From: CAVRUD01 sp963849635
GTDB lineage: Bacteria > Chloroflexota > Chloroflexia > Thermomicrobiales > UBA6265
Direction: 5' to 3'
NCBI GenBank assembly: GCA_963849635.1
Contig: CAWKIA010000004.1
Span: forward strand, 1 to 64,000
Length of the DNA: 64,000 nucleotides
The notes beneath the pieces were generated by a model. That model ran no database searches. It worked only from the letters and a program-made list of their open reading frames with translations, and was not told the DNA's origin. Shown one piece after another: positions 1-10,487 of the stretch. Numbering within the stretch: position 1 is the stretch's first letter; each line of letters begins with the position of its first letter. The translations under genes were made by a program, and so were the position numbers.

Positions 1-847
1 CTCTGGGAATCGGGCTATGTCGACGCCAATGGGCTCAAGCTCCACTACCGGCGCTCCGGCCGCGATAGCGGTCTGCCGTCCCTGGTCACGGCCCACGGCA
101 TCTCCGACGACGGCGGCTGCTGGATCCCGATCGCCGAGGAGTTCGTCGCCCAGTTCGACGTCATCCTGGCGGATGCCCGGGGACATGGTCGATCTGAAGA
201 GCCCGCAGACAACGACTACGGCGCGGCTGCCCAGGGAAATGACCTGCTCGGGCTGATCGCCGCCCTCGACGTACACCGCCCCTTCATCCTCGGCCACTCG
301 ATGGGCGCGGTTACGGCGCTGGCCGCCGCCGGCACGGCCCCGGATGTCCCCGCCGCGATCATCGTCGAGGACCCGCCGCCCCGCCTGATCGGCGCCGATG
401 GCGATACACCCATCAACCCCGACGACTTCGCCGAGATGCGCGCCTGGTTGCACCAGATGAAGCGCTTGACCCGCGACGAACTCCTCGATTACGGCAAAAC
501 CCGGAGTCCAACCTGGCCGGACACGGAGTTCCCGCACTGGGCCGATGCCAAGGCGCACATGAGTCCTAACGTCCGCCGGTCTGCTCGAGCCGGGCACGTC
601 CCAGCCGGTGGACTGGCCGCCGCTCTTGCGCGCCATCAGCTGTCCCGCCCTCCTGATCACCGCCGATCCGGAGTTGGGCGCGATCATGACGCCGGATGCC
701 GCCGACCGGATGAAGGAACTGATCCCCCAACTCACGGTCACCCATGTGCCCGGCGCGGGGCACAACATCCGCCGCGAGCAGCCGGTGCTCTTCCTGGAAG
801 CGGTCCGTGCCTTCCTCGCGGACCTGCCGGCGTCTTCTCGGCCATAG
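1..847 (+). CDS. Alpha/beta hydrolase, copy 1 (5' partial, frameshifted)
   Basis: The frame is open from the first base, so the start lies outside the window. The protein shows the alpha/beta-hydrolase order: an HG oxyanion segment near base 90, the nucleophile elbow G-H-S-M-G just before and across base 300, an acid segment ITADPELGA near base 660 and the catalytic His in VPGAGHN near base 755. One extra base near 579 splits it; after the shift the family sequence resumes and ends at TAG 845-847. A second copy of the same gene follows directly, and the intact parts of each copy show where the other is broken. Substrate is unknown; esterase, lactonase or haloalkane/epoxide-type hydrolases all share this fold. 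The family call is firm, the function is not. Confidence 0.8.
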
Positions 848-928
848 GCGGTACTGCATTGCCAGGCGCCGTTGCAGCGCCCGGCTCGTGGTGGTCGCGG
901 CATTGGGCAAAGGAAGGGGAACGGCCAG

Positions 929-1778
929 ATGGTGCTGTGGGAATCGGGCTTCGTCGAAGCCAATGGGCTCAAGCTCCACTACCGGCGCTCCGGCCGCGAA
1001 AGCGGACTCCGCCCCTGGTCACGGCCCATGGCTTCTCCGACGACGGGGGCTGCTGGATCCCGATCATCGAGGAGTTCGTCGACCAGTTCGACGTGATCCA
1101 GGCGGACGCCCGGGGCCACGGCCGCTCCGAGGAGCCCGAAGACGACGACTACGGCGCGACCGCCCAGGGGAACGACTTCCTCGGGCTGATCGCCGCGCTC
1201 GGCCTGCACCGCCCCGTCCTCCTCGGGCACTCGATGGGCGCGATCACCGCACTCGCCGCCGCCGGGATGGCCCCGGATATTCCGGCCGCGATCATGGTCG
1301 AAGATCCACCACCTCGCCTCATCGGCGACGCCGGCACATGCCACCAATCCCGACGCCATCGCCAATATCCGTGCCTGGGTGACCGAACTGAAACGTATGT
1401 CGCAGGACGAATTGCTGGAACACGGCAAGCATCGCAGCCCCTCCTGGCCAGACACTGAGTTCCCCCATTGGGCCGATGCCAAAGCGCGGTTGAGCCCGAA
1501 CGCGCACCGGTTGCTCGATCCGAGCACCTCCCCACCCGTCAACTGGCCACCGCTCCTACGCGCCGATCTCCTGCCCCACCCTTCTGATCACCGCCGATCC
1601 GGAGCTGGGCGCGATCATGACGCCGGAGGCCACCGCCAAGCTGAAGGAGTTGATCCCGCAACTCACCGTCACCCACGTGCCCGGGGCGGGGCACAACGTC
1701 CGGCGGGAGCAGCCAGCGCTCTACCTGGAGGCAATCCGAGCGTTCCTCGCGGAGCTACTGGCATCGTCTCGGCCATAG
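929..1778 (+). CDS. Alpha/beta hydrolase, copy 2 (frameshifted)
   Basis: This is a tandem paralogue of the preceding hydrolase. The ATG at 929 begins MVLWESGFVEANGLKLHY, matching the first residues visible in copy 1. It keeps G-H-S-M-G, the PELGA acid region and VPGAGHN. The reading frame jumps near 1012, 1335 and 1585, each time by a one- or two-base change relative to copy 1, and ends at TAG 1776-1778. Length without the shifts would be about 282 residues, normal for a single-domain alpha/beta hydrolase. The 81-bp gap and same orientation suggest recent tandem duplication. Three separate shifts could mean decay of the duplicate, but they fit the indel pattern seen through the whole window. 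Confidence 0.75.
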
Positions 1779-2006
1779 CCCGACCGAGCAAGCCGGGTGG
1801 CTCTGATCAGCACCCGGCTTGCTCGTAGGCGGCTGACGGCTCATCGGGATGAGTAGGCCAGGTCTTGGCGTCGCCCGATGACGTAGGGTGGTGACCGATT
1901 CGGGAGGTTCGTGCTCCTTCGTCACCTACAAATCTGGCAGAATTTCTCAGTTTTTCGCTACATGCTGGCATCCGTTGAGACCACACCGATTCCGTTTTGA
2001 CCCCGC

Positions 2007-2035
2007 TTGACAGGTCAGAATCAACCTCATAGAGT
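2007..2035 (+). promoter_or_regulatory. Candidate housekeeping promoter before the sugar ABC operon
   Basis: TTGACA at 2007-2012, a 17-base spacer and TAGAGT at 2030-2035 (four of six matches to TATAAT). It lies about 260 bases upstream of the first binding-protein gene. The rest of 1779-2296 holds no convincing gene and would be a long leader. Confidence 0.45.
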
Positions 2036-2296
2036 GACTGCACCTAGGAAAGAACGGTGTAGACCGAGATTGCGTTCACATATACGAACGCCGACCCCGC
2101 GAGGGGCGAGCGGGTATGGCGACGCCATTCGCCGGAGCCACAGCGACCCCGGCGCGATTCTGCTTATCACATCGGAAGGAGGGGCATGAGGGAGGTACGA
2201 CGCGGAGGCGGCCGCCGCCTGCGCGCCCCGGCTTCGGCCTAATCGCCGATCGCGACACGTCAACGCCAATACGCACCGTCAAGGAGGAACGTGAAG

Positions 2297-3636
2297 ATGA
2301 GTTCCACAATGTTGCGCCAGATCAACCGCCGCCGGATGATGCAAGGGTCCGCCGGGCTTCTGGGCATGGCTGCCGCCGCCCGGGGCTTTGGCCGGGCGAG
2401 GCGCCCAGGCCGAGGTCAGTGGCGAGATCGAGTTCGCCTACTACAACTGGGGTCCTGAGAGCATCGACTTCTTCAAGGAAATGGCGGCCGCCTTCGAAGC
2501 ATCCCACCCCGACACGAAGATCAACCTCTCCTTGCCGCCGTTCGAACAGTACGACCAGACCCTGAGCGTCCTGCTCGCCACCGGCAACGGCCCCGACATC
2601 ATCACCACGGCCGGGGCCACGCAGGCCCTCTTCGAGGAGGGCCGGCTCCTCGACCTGACCGACCGCGTCGCCGCGGATCCGGTGCTCATGGACGAGACCA
2701 AGTTCATCCAGAGCGGCTGGGACGTCTACCGCTTCGGCACCGACCGCATCTACGGCATGTACTCCGGCGCCGACACCCTCCTCCTCTACTACAACAAGAC
2801 CATGTTCGACACGGCCGGGTATCCCTTACCCGACGGCCGAGTGGACCTGGGACGACTTCGTCGAGGCCGCCAAGGCCCTGACGATCCGCGACGGCGATCG
2901 GGTCACCCAATGGGGCTGCGTCCTCGGCGCCTTCGACGACCCGGAGTGGGGCTGGGCCAATCTGGTCTGGATGGAGGGCGCGGACATCTTCGATTCCCGG
3001 CCCCAGTTCTCGCAGCTCACCCTCAACAACGAGCCGGTCTTGAAGGTGCTCAACCTCCTGCACGACCTCGTCTACACCCATGAGGTCGCGCCGACGCCGT
3101 CGATCTCGGAAGCGGTCGCCGACCAAGGCGGGTTCGAGAGCGGCACCGTCGGGATGATGGTCGACGGCGGCTGGAGCATCCAACCGCGCAAGGAGATCGA
3201 AGCGTTCGAGTGGGACATCCAGACCCTGCCGGTCGGCTCCCAGGGCTTCGTCGGCCAGTTCTGGCCCGGGGCGCCGATGCAGATCAGCGCCAGCTCCGAG
3301 AACCAGGAACTCGCCTGGGAGTACCTCCGCTGGTTCGCCTCGGACGTGGAAGCTCAGACCATCGTCGCCAAGGTCGCGACCCAGGTCCCGGCCCTGCTCG
3401 AGATCGCCAACTCCGAAACCTTCCTCGGCGTTCCGGGATTGCCGGGCAACGTCGAGGCGTGGACCCGCTCACTGCTGACCGCGCTCCCCGGCGACTCCTT
3501 CAATCCCAATAAGGCTGAACTACTCGATAAGATCTGGCGGCCCGAATGGGAGAAGTTCCAGAACGACAGCGTCACCGCCGAAGAGTTTGCCGCCAAGGTC
3601 GAAACAGACGGCAACGCCTTCCTCCAGGAGTCGTAG
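2297..3636 (+). CDS. ABC sugar transporter, extracellular solute-binding protein (family 1, frameshifted)
   Basis: Binds a sugar or oligosaccharide outside the membrane and delivers it to the two permeases that follow. The start is set by AAGGAGGA at 2281-2288, then ATG 2297. The N-terminus carries three arginines (NRRRMM) followed by an Ala/Gly-rich stretch, resembling a Tat signal. The mature part begins near EVSGEIEFAYYNWG, typical of family-1 sugar-binding proteins, and contains ATGNGPDI and the ligand-proximal YYNKTMFD segment. Frame changes occur near 2380 (within the signal peptide) and near 2827; the protein resumes correctly after each and ends at TAG 3634-3636. The corrected length of about 445 residues is normal. 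Ligand cannot be read from sequence; the downstream glycosidases suggest an arabinose- or galactose-containing oligosaccharide. Confidence 0.85.
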
Positions 3637-3662
3637 GCGACAGCTTGCGCGCTCATCGCGAA

Positions 3663-3694
3663 GCCGGCGCGGCGCCAAATGGCGCCGCGCCGGC
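3663..3694 (+). promoter_or_regulatory. Perfect intercistronic hairpin between binding protein and permease
   Basis: A 14-bp perfect stem (3663-3676 with 3681-3694) and an AAAT loop lie between the binding-protein stop and the permease start. No T-run follows, so it is more likely an mRNA-stabilising or partial-termination element that lifts binding-protein expression over permease expression, as known for malE-malF. Confidence 0.7.
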
Positions 3695-3715
3695 CCGTAG
3701 GGTCTGTCTTTGCCC

Positions 3716-4678
3716 ATGAGTACCCTCACTCCGCCCGCACCGCCTGCACCGCCCGTCCAGCCCGTCCAGCCGGCCCGGCAGCCGCGCATCCGCCAGCGCA
3801 CCCGTGAGGCGATCGAGGGCTACATCTTCGTCCTCCCGGCGGTGATCGGCTTCGTCCTCTTCACCCTCTACCCGATGGTGGCCTCGCTCGGTCTGAGCTT
3901 CACCGAGTACAACCTCATCTCCTCTCCGGAATGGATCGGCGTCGACAACTACACCCGGATGTTCCAGGACGAGTTCTTCTGGCGCTCGGTCCGGATCACC
4001 GTCACCTACGCGGTCGTCGGCCTGCCGCTGGGGCTGACCCTCGGCCTGCTGGTCGCCCTGCTCCTGAATCAACGGGTGCCCGGCATCGCCATCTGGCGCT
4101 CCCTCTACGTCCTGCCCTCGGTCATCTCCGGGGCGGCGGTCGTAGTCCTCTGGCGCTGGCTGTTCAACCCGGAGTTCGGGTTGATCAACGTGATGCTGGA
4201 CTACGTCGGCATCGACGGTCCGAACTGGCTGGGCACGACCCGGTGGGCCCTCCCCTCGCTGATCCTGATCAGCCTTTGGGGATTTGGCGGGACGATGCTG
4301 GTCTTCCTGGCCGGGCTCCAGGGGGTGCCGAGCGAGCTCTATGAAGCGGTCGAAGTCGACGGCGGCAACGCCTGGAACAAGTTCCGCAACGTGACCCTGC
4401 CGATGCTCTCCCCGGTGATCCTCTTCAACCTGGTAATCGGCCTGATCTACTCGTTCCAGTTCTTTACCGAGCCGTTTGCCCTGACCGAGGGCGGCCCAGA
4501 GAATTCGACCCTGGTCTACCTGCTCTACCTCTACCGCAACGCCTTCAACTACTTCGAGATGGGCTACGCCTCGGCGATGGCCTGGATTCTCTTCCTTATC
4601 GTGCTGGTGTTGACCCTGCTCATTTTCCGCACGACCCCGATGTGGGTCCACTACGAGAACGAGCGGGGGGAGAGCTGA
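3716..4678 (+). CDS. ABC sugar transporter permease, MalF/UgpA type
   Basis: Inner-membrane channel subunit that pairs with the next gene. After a Pro/Gln-rich N-terminus, the first membrane segment runs through FVLPAVIGFVLFTLY, and several further hydrophobic segments follow. The EAA loop that docks onto the ATPase is visible as YEAVEVDGGNAWNKF...TLPMLSP. About 320 residues, the usual size. ATG 3716 is preferred over the in-frame TTG two codons upstream. The TGA overlaps the next ATG by one base (TGATG at 4676-4680), so the two permeases are translationally coupled. No ATPase gene is present here; such importers commonly borrow a shared MsmX/UgpC-type ATPase encoded elsewhere. Confidence 0.92.
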   Translation: MSTLTPPAPPAPPVQPVQPARQPRIRQRTREAIEGYIFVLPAVIGFVLFTLYPMVASLGLSFTEYNLISSPEWIGVDNYTRMFQDEFFWRSVRITVTYAVVGLPLGLTLGLLVALLLNQRVPGIAIWRSLYVLPSVISGAAVVVLWRWLFNPEFGLINVMLDYVGIDGPNWLGTTRWALPSLILISLWGFGGTMLVFLAGLQGVPSELYEAVEVDGGNAWNKFRNVTLPMLSPVILFNLVIGLIYSFQFFTEPFALTEGGPENSTLVYLLYLYRNAFNYFEMGYASAMAWILFLIVLVLTLLIFRTTPMWVHYENERGES

Positions 4679-5577
4679 TGGCCCGCGCGATCGAGACCCC
4701 AACCGTCGCAACCCCGGCTCCGCGGGTAGCGCGCCTCTCGCGCACCTGGCGACGGAGACTCTGGACGACGCTCGCTCTTGTCGTGATCGTCGCCGGGGCT
4801 ATCGTCGTCACCCTTCCCCTGGCCTGGATGGTCTCCACCTCGCTGAAGAAGTCGACCGAGGTCTTCGTCCTACCGCCGCAGTGGATCCCGCCGAGTCCGC
4901 AATGGGGCAACTACAAGACGGTCTTCGAATCGGCCCCGTTCGCGCGCTACTTCCTCAACAGCGCGATCGTGACCGGTTCCAGCGTCTTCGGCACGCTGCT
5001 CTCCTGCTCGCTGGCGGCCTACGCCTTCGCCCGGCTGCGCTTTCCCGGCCGCAACCTCATCTTCGTGATGCTGCTCTCGACCCTGATGCTCCCGGCGACG
5101 GTGACGATCGTGCCCCGGTTCATCGTCTTCGAGCAACTCGACTGGCTCAATTCCTTCAAACCCCTGATCGTGCCGTCGTTCTTCGGCAACGCCTTCAACA
5201 TCTTCCTGCTGCGCGAGTTCTTCCGCACCATCCCCAACGACCTGGAGGACGCGGCCCGACTCGACGGAGCCACCACCCTGCGCATCTTCGCCACCATCGT
5301 CCTGCCCCTCTCCAAACCGGCCCTGGTGACGGTGGCGCTCTTCAGCTTCATCAACTCCTGGAACGACTTCTTCAATCCCCTCCTCTACCTCAGCTCCGAG
5401 GAGAAGTACACGATCGCGATCGGCGTCATCAATTTCACCGGCAGCAACCGCGTTGGCCCGCAGATGCACCTGCTCATGGCCGCCTCCTTCCTGGCCACCG
5501 TCCCGGTCCTGATCGTCTTCTTCATCGCCCAACGGCAGTTCGTGAAGGGGATCGTGTTCTCGGGGCTGAAGGGGTGA
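4678..5577 (+). CDS. ABC sugar transporter permease, MalG/UgpE type
   Basis: Second channel subunit of the importer. It begins at the ATG overlapping the previous stop codon. After a basic cytoplasmic N-terminus come a first membrane segment (LALVVIVAGAIVVTLPLAWM) and the EAA loop LEDAARLDGATTLRIF...LPLSKPAL near residue 200. The C-terminus QRQFVKGIVFSGLKG is the standard ending of this subfamily. 299 residues, intact. Its closest counterpart in the window is the permease at 18242, whose EAA loop and C-terminus are nearly the same; the two transporters are paralogous sets. Confidence 0.93.
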   Translation: MARAIETPTVATPAPRVARLSRTWRRRLWTTLALVVIVAGAIVVTLPLAWMVSTSLKKSTEVFVLPPQWIPPSPQWGNYKTVFESAPFARYFLNSAIVTGSSVFGTLLSCSLAAYAFARLRFPGRNLIFVMLLSTLMLPATVTIVPRFIVFEQLDWLNSFKPLIVPSFFGNAFNIFLLREFFRTIPNDLEDAARLDGATTLRIFATIVLPLSKPALVTVALFSFINSWNDFFNPLLYLSSEEKYTIAIGVINFTGSNRVGPQMHLLMAASFLATVPVLIVFFIAQRQFVKGIVFSGLKG

Positions 5578-5583
5578 GTTTTA

Positions 5584-5768
5584 CCCCCTAACCCCCCAGC
5601 CCCCTTCCCCCCGCTGCGGCAGGGGAAGGGGGAGTGCTTCGCATAGGCGGCTGTTGTGAAGGGATGCCAACGAACGACGAACAAGGTGCAAGCGTTCCCG
5701 CGAGACTACGCAAAAACGCTCCCCTTCCCCCTGTCGCAACGGGGGGAAGGGGTTGGGGGTTAGGGGGC
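5584..5768. repeat. Long REP-like palindrome
   Basis: A C-rich arm at 5584-5633 and its near-perfect reverse complement at 5717-5768 enclose about 80 bases. It sits in the gap between the permease stop and the glycosidase start. It looks like a mobile palindromic element (REP/MITE type) of the kind moved by RAYT transposases; a RAYT relic lies at 45902-46130. Confidence 0.75.
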
Positions 5769-5796
5769 ATATTCCCCGGACCAAGGAGACCCTGAA

Positions 5797-7555
5797 TTGA
5801 CCGCCGTTCACCCCTTCGACTTGCAGGCCCGGGCCGCGCTGACCGCCCGGAGCATGACCGCTCTGCTCGATCCACGGCAGCAGGGGCTGATGTACTTTCT
5901 CGGCGAATGGCGGCACCGGCCGCCGAGCGCCTTTCATGGACTGTGGGACTACGGGGACGGTAGCGGCCGGCAGATCGACGCCCTGACGCTGGTGCGGTCC
6001 ATCCTTCCACCGGATTCGGAGGCGGCGGCCCCGGACGAGGGCGAGCGCCTGCTCGAAGCCTGGATGCTGCGCCAGCTCCATGCCGACGGCATCTCCTGGC
6101 TGCCAGAGGAGCCCTGGGCCGCACCGTGGGGTCAGGGAACTGCTCCTCGGCGATCCCAAGAGCGAAGGGCCGTTCGCCGAAATCAGCTGGGCCCAGCGGG
6201 GGACGCTGCTCGGATTGACTAGCCGCTACATGGCGACCGGCGACGATCGCTACGCGGCGCACGGCAAGCGGATGGTCGATGGTCTGCTGGCGGTGGCCGA
6301 GCGGGAGGAGCCGGGGCTCTATTACCCGGAGGGCTACTACCAACCCGGCGGCTGGCGCTTCCACAAGCCGGGATTGCACCCCGCCATCGAGGAGTACAAC
6401 GCGGCAGTCGCCGTGCCGGCCCTGCGCTTCTTCGCCGCGACCGGCTACGAGCCGGCCCTGGAGCTGGGCCGGGATCTCACCAAGTTCGCCCTCTACCACA
6501 CCCCCTGTTACCTGCCGGACGGCCGCCTGCGCAAGACGGTCGGCGACGTCGAGGGGCACTTCCACACCCACTCCAACTTCGCCCTGGCCGTCCTGACCCT
6601 GGGCATCGTCACCGGCCAGCGGGAATACCTGAGTTGGGCCCGCCAGACCTACGAGGTCCTCAAAGAGTGGGGCACCGACTTCGGCTGGTTCCCCGAAGGG
6701 TTTGGCCAGCGCCACGGTGAGGTCTGCTGCATCACCGACATGATCGAACTGGCGCTCCTGCTCGGTCGCCACGTCAGCCCGGCCTACTACGCCGACGCCG
6801 AGCGTTTTGGCCGAAACCACCTGCTCGAAGGGCAATTCCTCTCCCTCGACCAGTTGCAAACCGGTGTCGATCGCCTACCCGAGGGCAAAGCCGCCTCGGA
6901 GCGAAACCGGCCGCTCGACGCCGCCGTGACGAACGAGGGCGTCACCGAGACGCAGGTCGGCGCCTTCGCCTCCCGCTCCACCCTGAACGACGCCTTCCAC
7001 CTCGACGCCACCGCCCTGATGCAGTGCTGCAACGCCGCGGGCGCCCGCGGCCTCTACGACCTGTGGAAATACGCCGTGGACGAACAGGACGCCGTGGATG
7101 GCCGGGCGAGCCTCGCGGTCAACCTGCGCTTCAGCGTCGAGACCCCGGCGATCCGCGTCGTCAGCCACGAACCGGCCGACGGCAAACTGGATCTCACCGT
7201 CACCTCTCCAAGCCGTGTCTCCGTCCGCCTGCCGGAGGGTGTGTCGCAGGCACTTGCCGTCATCCAGGATGGATCCGAACCCCGCGTCGTCTCCCTAGAT
7301 GCCCAGAACGGCTACGTCTCGATCGACCTCGATCCAGGGCAGCGCGCTGCGCTGCACTACACCCAACCCGAACGCATCGCCACCTACCAGATCGGCAGCC
7401 CGGACAAGTTCGAGCGCGGGACAGGCTTCTGGCGGGGCGAGACCCTGATGCGCGTGGATCCTCCTGGGCGGTATTTACCACTCTATGAACGATCGACCGA
7501 ACTGCCGGCCGTTCAGCCAAAGGCGACCGCTGGGAAGCCGATTCATGCCCTCTAG
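5797..7555 (+). CDS. GH127-like (alpha/alpha)6-barrel glycosidase (frameshifted)
   Basis: Predicted cytoplasmic glycosidase related to GH127 beta-L-arabinofuranosidases; there is no signal peptide. The start is taken as TTG 5797 after AAGGAG near 5783. One frame change near 6130 separates the first 110 residues from the rest. Two signatures of the GH127 active site are present: Glu-Val-Cys near base 6720 (GEVCCITDMIE) and a Cys-Cys pair near base 7026 (MQCCNAAGARGLYDLW). In the characterised family member HypBA1, Glu-x-Cys and Cys-Cys bind Zn and provide the cysteine nucleophile. A beta-rich C-terminal domain follows. The gene at 11786 is a divergent paralogue with the same pattern. Substrate specificity is inferred only. 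Confidence 0.72.
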
Positions 7556-7589
7556 ATCAATCTACGAACACCATGCTGGCCCGCCCCGA

Positions 7590-7643
7590 CTAGCCTCGGA
7601 GAGGCTGTCCGGTTCAGCCCGGGCCGTGAGCCCCGGGCTGCCC
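7590..7643. repeat. Dispersed repeat, TAGCCTCGGAGAGGCT family
   Basis: A short palindrome (AGCCTCGGAGAGGCT) followed by a second one built on CAGCCCGGGC and CCCCGGGCTG. Related copies lie at 15737-15800, 17173-17212 and 31352-31412, all between genes. Confidence 0.7.
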
Positions 7644-7726
7644 CATCACGCGGCCACCCGATCCAACAACCTCTCGGACGTGCCTCCGTGCGCCGGGGCA
7701 GAGCCGTGGCGTCGGGGCCAGTTAGA

Positions 7727-7751
7727 GGGCGCATGCCATGCGCCCCTACAG
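7727..7751. repeat. Short palindrome
   Basis: AGGGCGCATG and CATGCGCCCCT face each other with one central base. It is one of several REP-like palindromes that fill the gene-free stretch 7556-7975. Confidence 0.55.
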
Positions 7752-7784
7752 GCGTCGGGCGGATATTGGAGAGGGCAAAACCTT

Positions 7785-7905
7785 GGTAGGGGCGGACCTG
7801 TGTGTCCGCCCAGCCCCCGACCAACCCGTTCCCGTATAGGAAACGCCGTTCCCAGACCGAACCCACGCGGTTGGGTATTGGGCGGACACACAGGTCCGCC
7901 CCTAC
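7785..7905. repeat. REP-like inverted repeat
   Basis: The arm at 7785-7811 (GGTAGGGGCGGACCTGTGTG and onward) is repeated in reverse complement at 7880-7905. The inner parts, CCGACCAACCCG and GCGGTTGGG, also pair. The element ends about 70 bases before the next start codon. Confidence 0.75.
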
Positions 7906-7975
7906 GAATCGTGGCGACGCGGCTGAAACGGGACACGGTCCGCAATCAAACATCACTGGCTCAGGAGACGGCCTC

Positions 7976-9231
7976 GTGACCGCGGCCTCGCAGACCCAGC
8001 CGCGCCTGCCGGACGACCTGGACCGCCTGGTCGACCCGGCGCTGCTGCGCAAGCCAGACGGTCTGACCGTGGCCTGCTACACCTTCCCCCATTTCCACCG
8101 ATCGGCCTACAACGACCGGCTCTACGCTCCCGGCTGGACCGAGTACATCCTGATGCGCGGCTGCCGGCCCTGGTTTCCGGGACACAACCAGCCGCGGGCG
8201 CCCATGCTCGGCGAGTTGGACGAGCGGCTGCCGTCTACCTGGGACGTCTATCTTGATCTGGCCAAAGAGCACGGCGTCGACGCCTTCATCTTCGATTGGT
8301 ACTGGTACGGCGGCGGTCCCGCCCTGCACGAGGCCCTGGAAGAGGGCTTTCTCGGCTCGGAGAGGCGCGACGGTGTCCAGTTCGCCGTGATGTGGACCAA
8401 CCACCCCTGGGCCTACTGGTTCCCAACCGCCGGCGTCGCCCAGTCCGACCAGTGGCCCGAGGTGCGGGAGCCGAGTGGTCTGGGTGCCTTCGAGTTCGTC
8501 GACCCCGGTCCGATGAGCCTGGAGGAGACCTGGCGGGGGCTCACCTATGCCATCTCTCGCTATTTCCACGACCCCGGCTATTGGCGGATCGACGGCCAGC
8601 CGGTCCTCGTCATCTGGGACGTCGGTCTGCTCGTCCGCACCTTCGGCGCGGACGGCACGCGGCGAGCTCTTCGCCGAATCTGCGTGACTTCGCCGGCAAG
8701 CTCGGTCATCCCGGCATCCATATCCATGCCTCGATGGGCGATCTCTCGATCGCCGACCAATTCCCGGCGATCGGCGTCGACAGCTACGGGCTCTACAACG
8801 CAATCGTCGCCGCCGGTTCGCGCCGGCCTCCGGCGGAGAACCTGCCGGAGTACGGGGTCGTCGCGGCTGACGTCGTGACCACGCTCTGGCCGGAGATCGA
8901 CGACCGCGCGTCGATCCATTGCTTCCCCAACGTCAGCCCCGGCTGGGACGACACTCCGCGCCATATGGCCTTCCCACGCCCGGACGGAGCATCACGGCCG
9001 GAGTGGCCGGGGACGTTGATCGTGGTCGATGAGACGCCGGCCGCCTTCGAAGCACTCGTTCGCGCCTCATTCGCCTACCTCAATGCAAGGCCGGAGGTGC
9101 CGCCGGTCCTGACCATCGGCTGCTGGAACGAGTGGACCGAAGGCCATTACCTGCTGCCGGACACCCGCCACGGCTTCGGCATGCTGCGGGCGTTAGGCCG
9201 CGCCCTCTACGACCAGGAGCATGTTGGATGA
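7976..9231 (+). CDS. WbsX/GH99-like protein, paralogue 1 (frameshifted)
   Basis: First of three tandem paralogues of the Glyco_tran_WbsX/GH99-like superfamily. GTG 7976 follows AGGAG at the usual distance. Family hallmarks are VACYTFPHFHRS near the N-terminus, a TIM-barrel strand AFIFDWYWYGG, HASMGDLS in the middle, and WNEWTEGHYLLPD near the C-terminus. No signal peptide or membrane segment, so it should act in the cytoplasm. A frame change near 8665 is the only defect; paralogue 2 is intact over the same stretch. The ATG of paralogue 2 overlaps this stop (GGATGA at 9226-9231). The family name comes from an O-antigen gene, but in a sugar-import locus a hydrolase of GH99 type is the better guess. 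Activity untested. Confidence 0.78.
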
Positions 9232-10487
9232 GCGAATCGCGAGACGCGCCAGACCGCCTGCCCGACGATCTGGAGCGATTAGTCGACCCGGCGTTGCTGC
9301 GTAAGCCGGACGGGCTGACGGTCGCCTGCTACACGTTTCCCCACTACCACCGTTCGGCCTACAACGACCGGCTGTTCGCCCCTGGCTGGACCGAGTATGT
9401 CCTGATGCGCGGCTGCGTGCCCTGGTTCCCAGGGCACCACCAGCCGCGCACTCCCATGCTGGGCGAGCTGGACGAGCGGCTACCGGCCACCTGGGATGTC
9501 TACTTCGATCTGGCGAAACAGCACGGCGTCAACGCCTTCATCTTCGACTGGTATTGGTATGGCAACCGTCCCGCCCTGCACGAGGCCCTGGAAGAGGGCT
9601 TTCTGGGTTCGCCCAACCGCGACGGCGTCCAGTTCGCGGTGATGTGGACGAATCACCCCTGGGCGAACTGGTTCCCGACCGCCGGCGTCGCCCAACCGCC
9701 TGACTGGCCGTGGCCGGGAGTGCAAGAGGCCGGTGGGGTGGCGACCTGGGAGATCGTCGATCCGGGACCGACGAGCCTGGAAGACACCTGGCGCGGCCTC
9801 GCCTACATCGTCGCCCGGTATTTCCACGACCCCGGCTACTGGCGGATCGCGGACGAGCCGGTCCTCGTCATCTGGGATGTCGGGCTCCTCATCCGTACCT
9901 TCGGCGTCGACGGCACGCACCGGCTCTTTACCGAGCTGCGCGACTTTGCCCGCAAGCTCGGTCACCCCGGCATTCACGTCCACGCCTCTATGGGCGATCT
10001 CTCAGTTGCGAGTCAATTCCCGGAGGCCGGCATCGACAGCTACGGGCTCTACAACCCGATCGTCGTCGCCGGTGGGCGCCGGCCACCAGCGGAAAATCTG
10101 CCGGAGTACGGAGTCGTCGCCGCCGACGTCGTGACCACGCTCTGGCCCGAGATCGATGCCCGCTCGTCTGCCCCCTGCTTCCCGAACGTCGGCCCGGGCT
10201 GGGACGACTCGCCGCGCCACATGCCCTTCCGGCGTCCGGAGAATGGGCTCAGATCGGAGTGGCCGGGAAACGTCATCGTCGTCGATGAGACACCGGCCGC
10301 CTTCGAGGCGCTGGTTCGCGCCGCCTTTGCCTACCTCAACGCCCGGCCGGAGGTGCCGCCGATCCTGACGATCGGCTGTTGGAACGAGTGGACCGAGGGC
10401 CACTACCTGCTGCCGGACACCCGCCACGGGTTCGGGATGCTGCGGGCGCTGCGCCGCGCCCTCGAACTGGAGGAGACGACTCCGTGA
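9228..10487 (+). CDS. WbsX/GH99-like protein, paralogue 2
   Basis: Intact 419-residue paralogue, very close to paralogue 1 through nearly its whole length. Same markers: VACYTFPHYHRS, FIFDWYWYGN, HASMGDLS and WNEWTEGHYLLPDTRHG. ATG 9228 overlaps the previous stop and its own TGA (10485-10487) overlaps the GTG of paralogue 3, so all three are translationally coupled. It has no export signal. The near-identity to paralogue 1 points to recent duplication, with dosage or slightly different substrate fit as possible reasons for keeping both. Confidence 0.85.
   Translation: MSESRDAPDRLPDDLERLVDPALLRKPDGLTVACYTFPHYHRSAYNDRLFAPGWTEYVLMRGCVPWFPGHHQPRTPMLGELDERLPATWDVYFDLAKQHGVNAFIFDWYWYGNRPALHEALEEGFLGSPNRDGVQFAVMWTNHPWANWFPTAGVAQPPDWPWPGVQEAGGVATWEIVDPGPTSLEDTWRGLAYIVARYFHDPGYWRIADEPVLVIWDVGLLIRTFGVDGTHRLFTELRDFARKLGHPGIHVHASMGDLSVASQFPEAGIDSYGLYNPIVVAGGRRPPAENLPEYGVVAADVVTTLWPEIDARSSAPCFPNVGPGWDDSPRHMPFRRPENGLRSEWPGNVIVVDETPAAFEALVRAAFAYLNARPEVPPILTIGCWNEWTEGHYLLPDTRHGFGMLRALRRALELEETTP

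Noticed and set aside
1779..2296. Long leader before the sugar operon considered as a T-box or sugar-responsive riboswitch
   Set aside because: No T-box sequence or specifier loop, and no known riboswitch core is visible; only a promoter candidate is supported.
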